Shown here in pieces: positions 61,181 through 64,000 of a stretch of DNA of 64,000 nucleotides. Origin of the DNA: Ruminococcus sp. YE71 (lineage in GTDB: Bacteria > Bacillota > Clostridia > Oscillospirales > Ruminococcaceae); assembly GCF_900119155.1 (NCBI RefSeq), contig NZ_FPIR01000006.1, positions 1 to 64,000 of the forward strand. Reading direction: 5' to 3'. The first letter of the stretch is position 1. The number at the start of each line of letters is the position of its first letter. Under the pieces are notes generated by a model that was not told the origin of the DNA, made no database searches, and saw only the letters and a program-made list of their open reading frames with translations. A program made the position numbers and the translations under genes.

Positions 61181-63166
61181 TCACGGAACTTTCTCCTCGG
61201 AGGAAGAATCAGCCTTGCTCTCAGCAGCGGACTCAGCCTTGCTTTCGTCTGCCTTGCTGTCAGCTGCGGACTCATCAGCCTTGGACTCGTCTGCCTTGCT
61301 CTCGTCAGCCTTGGATTCATCAGCCTTCGACTCGTCAGCCTTGGACTCGGTAGAAGCCTCGCCGCCGTTGCCGAATGCATTTACAGTGTAGCCTGCGAGA
61401 CCCTCAACAGCCTCGATAGCGTCTCTGTTCTTCTCATAGAAGGTGTAATCAACATCTTCGGTGCTCGAATAGGTACCGTCGGTATTGATAATGTTGTCAA
61501 CGTAAGCAACGATGTAGAAGCTCTGCTTGCCGCCGTTATCGAGTGTAACATCGACCTTGTATACTCTGCTGATCCTGTTAACAGCAGCACCCCAGCCGAG
61601 GGACGAATAATCGGTGATATCGTTCATGCTGTAGTAGTTGGAAACAGCCTTGAGCGATACAGACTTAGCCTTATCGTCGAGCGAAACGCCGTCTCTCAGG
61701 TACTTATTGCCCTGGATGTACTGCTTGAGGGTTGTCTCGGCATTGGCGAAGGTCTCTTCAAGAGCAGCGTTAGCGTCGGGAGCCTCAGCAGCGGTAGCAT
61801 AGTGAGGAGCGGTCTCGGGAATAGTTATGTCAACATAGCTGTAACCGTCGTCGTCAACATCCTTGAGCTTGTAGCCTGCTTCCTTGAGGCTGTAGTAGCC
61901 GTATACTCTTACCTTGATGGTGTCGCCTGCCTTGTATCGGTCATTGTAGCTGTCTTCGATACCTACGGAGATGTAATCAGCGTACTTGGAGCCGCTCTTT
62001 ACCTTAGCGGTAACATCGAGGAACGGAGAAGCTCCCGAGTACTCAAGCTCGATCTCCTCTGCGGGATCAACAACTTCAAGACCCTTCAGACCCTCAACGG
62101 TGTATTCCTTTGAAACATTGGATGACTCGTAAGGCCATACATAGAGCTTGCCGTCATTAGCGAACCAGAAGCCCTTCTTCTCGTCCTTGTTGTCGAGGTA
62201 GTGGATGTCGTAAGTCTCGCAGCTTGCGGTGAACTTCAGCTTGTCGCCGTTGCTCAGACCGTAGTTGGAGCCTTCGTTGTAGATGTAAACGAACTTGTAG
62301 TCGCCGCCGTAGGAGTCGTAACTGCACGAACCCTCGCTGTCAAGACCCTCGAACTTGGGCTTGAAGCCTGCGAAAGCGTCGTCGATGGTGATAGCCTCTG
62401 TAAGACCCTTTACCTCAACTTCCCAGGAAGTGTTCTCAAGCTTGATCTTGTTCTCCTTGAGGTATTCCTCATCGAAATCTACCTCTAAGGTGACCTTGTC
62501 GCCATTCTTCAGACCGTTCTCCTTGGAAGGCTTTACCTTGAGCGTGAACTCATTCTTCTTCTTATCTACTTCGAGAAGAGCATCTCTCTTATCCTTAGCG
62601 TCGCTCTTGTCCTTGGACTTCTTGTAAGCCTTGAGCAGGTCTTTTCTGTCGTCCGAGAAGTAGTTGCTGTACTCGACCTTTTTCTTCTTGGTGAGCTCAT
62701 CGTCATCGTCGCTGTCGTTCTTGATAACGAAAGCCTTGGTCTGGGAGTAGTCCTCCATCTCAACCTTGTACTCAGTGTAAGCGAGAACAGGGTCGATATC
62801 GAGCTGTGCGTAGCAAATACCGTAGCCGTTAGGACCCGAGAACGAAACATCGAACAGATCCTTGGCGTCGATCTTCTCGTAGCTGAATACCGACTTCAGG
62901 ATCACCGCGATAACGATGATAACTACGAGAGCTGCTGCTGCGATTATCAGCGGGATCGGATTCATTTTCTTCTTATCTGCTGTACCGCCGCTCACGCCAA
63001 AGCCCGACTGTGTCTGCTCCTGAGCGGGAGCGCTGTAAGCAGGCTGTGAGTAATCTGTCTGGATCTGCTCGGCGGGAGCTGCCCCTTCGAGCTGAGCGCC
63101 GCACGACTGACAGAACTTATCTGTATCAGAGTTCTGTGTGCCGCATTTCGGACAAAAAACTGCCAT
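61181..63166 (-). CDS. zinc-ribbon membrane protein with repeated beta domains
   Basis: 661 residues from ATG 63166, with GGAGG 9 bases upstream. It opens with a zinc ribbon (FCPKCGTQNSDTDKFCQSCG, residues 4-23) and has a disordered stretch, a membrane helix (about 72-92) and a large extracellular part. That part has several similar beta units marked by NGDKVTLEVDFDEEYLK, SNGDKLKFTAS and KAGDTIKVRVYG. A C-terminal helical/beta domain and a tail of ESKAD pentads follow. The zinc ribbon lies inside the cell. Function unknown; a wall-spanning signalling or scaffold role is a guess. Confidence 0.82.
   Translation of the reverse strand: MAVFCPKCGTQNSDTDKFCQSCGAQLEGAAPAEQIQTDYSQPAYSAPAQEQTQSGFGVSGGTADKKKMNPIPLIIAAAALVVIIVIAVILKSVFSYEKIDAKDLFDVSFSGPNGYGICYAQLDIDPVLAYTEYKVEMEDYSQTKAFVIKNDSDDDDELTKKKKVEYSNYFSDDRKDLLKAYKKSKDKSDAKDKRDALLEVDKKKNEFTLKVKPSKENGLKNGDKVTLEVDFDEEYLKENKIKLENTSWEVEVKGLTEAITIDDAFAGFKPKFEGLDSEGSCSYDSYGGDYKFVYIYNEGSNYGLSNGDKLKFTASCETYDIHYLDNKDEKKGFWFANDGKLYVWPYESSNVSKEYTVEGLKGLEVVDPAEEIELEYSGASPFLDVTAKVKSGSKYADYISVGIEDSYNDRYKAGDTIKVRVYGYYSLKEAGYKLKDVDDDGYSYVDITIPETAPHYATAAEAPDANAALEETFANAETTLKQYIQGNKYLRDGVSLDDKAKSVSLKAVSNYYSMNDITDYSSLGWGAAVNRISRVYKVDVTLDNGGKQSFYIVAYVDNIINTDGTYSSTEDVDYTFYEKNRDAIEAVEGLAGYTVNAFGNGGEASTESKADESKADESKADESKADESKADESAADSKADESKAESAAESKADSSSEEKVP
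61274..61348 (-). repeat. tandem 15-base repeat coding ESKAD
   Basis: Five perfect Glu-Ser-Lys-Ala-Asp units near the end of the 61181 gene, followed by decayed units to about 61200. A similar tail occurs as the linker of the 24066 lipoprotein. Likely to vary in copy number. Confidence 0.8.
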
Positions 63167-63263
63167 ATCTGTGTACCTCCATCTTTTGGGATAACTGTAA
63201 AATAATAAATGAGAGAGCCGAAACGGTCGCAAACCGCCTTATTTCGCAACTCTACTCTTCTAA

Positions 63264-63292
63264 ATTATAATATATTTTTACAATAAAGTCAA
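63264..63292 (-). promoter_or_regulatory. sigma-A promoter of the 61181 gene
   Basis: Minus strand: TTGACT (63287-63292), 17 bases and TATAAT (63264-63269). Confidence 0.85.
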
Positions 63293-63397
63293 TAGAAAAA
63301 AACACCTAATTATCACAAACGAATCAATCTCACTTTATGGTATTATAACCAAATGTATTTTCGGCATATATAATTGTATATTCCCCGTTTTGGCAGC

Positions 63398-63440
63398 AAA
63401 ATATCACCCGAAAACGCGTTCTGCGGCGTTCACGGGTGAT
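63398..63440 (-). terminator. terminator of the DUF4363 gene
   Basis: ATCACCCG (63403-63410) pairs with CGGGTGAT (63433-63440), with inner GAACGC/GCGTT pairing, then ATTTT on the minus strand. Confidence 0.7.
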
Positions 63441-63466
63441 GATGCCGATATCGTTTTCGCAGCCCC

Positions 63467-63826
63467 TCAGAGCACTCCCGAAAGGCGCGGACGCTGTTCC
63501 TCGAAGATGATACGCGCCCTCTCACGCAGCGCCCGAAGCTCTGCCGCAAGTTCCTCGCCGTATTTATGCCGTATCACAGCCACCGAAACGCTCATGTCCT
63601 CCAGCGACTCCGAGCGCGTGATGAACGAGCTTTTTGAATAGTAGCTGTCCCAGTATTCCTCCAGTGCCTCCACCGCGGTCTCGCGGCTTTCGGAATCGTG
63701 CGCTTCGGCACAGCGTTCAATGCGGCGGCACAGTTCTTCCGTCGTCCCCTTCAGCACCCTCAGCGAACCCCACGATCCTGCCGCCACCGCAAAAAATATC
63801 ACCGAGCAAAGTATCAGCCTTCTCAT
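63467..63826 (-). CDS. DUF4363 membrane-anchored protein
   Basis: 119 residues from ATG 63826, with GGAG 8 bases upstream; a longer frame to 63934 overlaps the preceding gene. One N-terminal helix (about 4-20) and an outer helical domain with AVEALEEYWDSYYSKSSFITRSESLEDMS, the DUF4363 signature. This family often follows a DUF421 gene, as here. The start overlaps the DUF421 stop (ATGA). Role unknown. Confidence 0.85.
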   Translation of the reverse strand: MRRLILCSVIFFAVAAGSWGSLRVLKGTTEELCRRIERCAEAHDSESRETAVEALEEYWDSYYSKSSFITRSESLEDMSVSVAVIRHKYGEELAAELRALRERARIIFEEQRPRLSGVL

Positions 63827-64000
63827 CTGTTCTTCTCCTTTTTCAGCACCGTTGTCTTTCCGCTCCCGTCGCAGGTCATGATGAAAACATCCTGCTCGGT
63901 CACACCCTCCTTCGCCAGCGTCCGTTTCAGCCACTTCCCGTCCCGCTTCACTCGCGAGAGTGCGCCCCTGACCAGCACGCCGTCCTCGATAAGCACTACG
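63823..64000 (-). CDS. DUF421 (YetF-like) membrane protein, C-terminal fragment
   Basis: The frame is open from the right edge (first full codon at 63999) to a TGA at 63825-63823. It encodes 58 residues: VVLIEDGVLVRGALSRV, LAKEGVTEQDVF and a short end. This matches the C-terminal cytoplasmic domain of DUF421/YetF proteins, where a strand starting LIxDG is followed by the helix carrying LR-x-G-V. The N-terminal helices lie outside the window. Confidence 0.75.
   Translation of the reverse strand, partial: VVLIEDGVLVRGALSRVKRDGKWLKRTLAKEGVTEQDVFIMTCDGSGKTTVLKKEKNR

Noticed and set aside
1-64000. CRISPR array, rRNA or tRNA genes
   Set aside because: No regular direct repeats with spacers and no tRNA-like cloverleaf were seen by eye; a tRNAscan or CRISPR search could settle it.

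Overview
The window looks like a chromosomal segment of an anaerobic, plant-fibre-degrading member of the Oscillospiraceae, most like Ruminococcus. The evidence is two adjacent secreted hemicellulases with CBM22 and type I dockerin modules (cellulosome parts), a rubrerythrin, Gram-positive envelope genes (sortase B, L,D-transpeptidase, many lipoproteins), spore-lysis proteins (SleB-type hydrolase, YpeB), SufU rather than IscU, and canonical sigma-A promoters with AGGAGG ribosome sites. Species cannot be fixed by eye. I saw no rRNA, tRNA or CRISPR array and no phage block. The only clear mobile gene is the 3' end of an IS1182-like transposase at the left edge.

Layout. 1-230: IS remnant. 8395-392 (minus strand): one tight sulfur operon with a glutamate-cysteine ligase, a class II amidotransferase, sufC-B-D-S-U, an Rrf2 regulator and an acetyl-CoA-type metA. 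8.4-19.7 kb: a beta-lactamase-fold hydrolase, mnmA, a lipoprotein, a three-gene minus-strand set ending in a membrane protein and including a Vat-like acetyltransferase, walJ-rlmH, a GH25 lipoprotein and murA. 20-24 kb: the dockerin pair (GH43-CBM6-CBM22-dockerin, then CBM22-dockerin-CE1 esterase). 24-29 kb: large secreted or surface proteins, including a VWA/thrombospondin-type-3 protein. 29.5-34.6 kb: a plus-strand run from a membrane GGDEF-like sensor and an orphan solute-binding lipoprotein to small membrane proteins and a flavin reductase. 34.8-37.8 kb: a lipoprotein and an L,D-transpeptidase. 37.9-43.9 kb: a signalling block (AraC-GGDEF fusion, REC-HD-GYP-HPt regulator, 1238-residue hybrid kinase with two Cache sensors). 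44-53.4 kb: a DUF3343 protein, gap, dprA, maf, a zinc-ribbon protein, SpoIID, SleB-type hydrolase, sortase B and a CinA-domain protein. 53.8-64 kb: thiI-iscS, ypeB, rubrerythrin, a P-loop kinase, a beta-CASP nuclease, a zinc-ribbon membrane protein, and DUF4363 with the end of DUF421.

How it fits together. Sulfur is handled by two sets: SufS-SufU with SufBCD for Fe-S assembly, and IscS with ThiI and MnmA for thionucleosides. Cyclic-di-GMP-type signalling is concentrated at 29.5-44 kb, with proteins that look able to make, break or only sense the nucleotide.

The most novel-looking items are: (1) an intergenic repeat of about 330-350 bp with a long hairpin at each end, present as an inverted pair around walJ-rlmH and in two partial copies; (2) the AraC-GGDEF fusion with its candidate operator beside a kinase that carries a vestigial internal kinase domain; (3) the GGDEF-like membrane protein paired with a solute-binding lipoprotein but no transporter; (4) the thiol-ligase/amidotransferase head of the suf operon.
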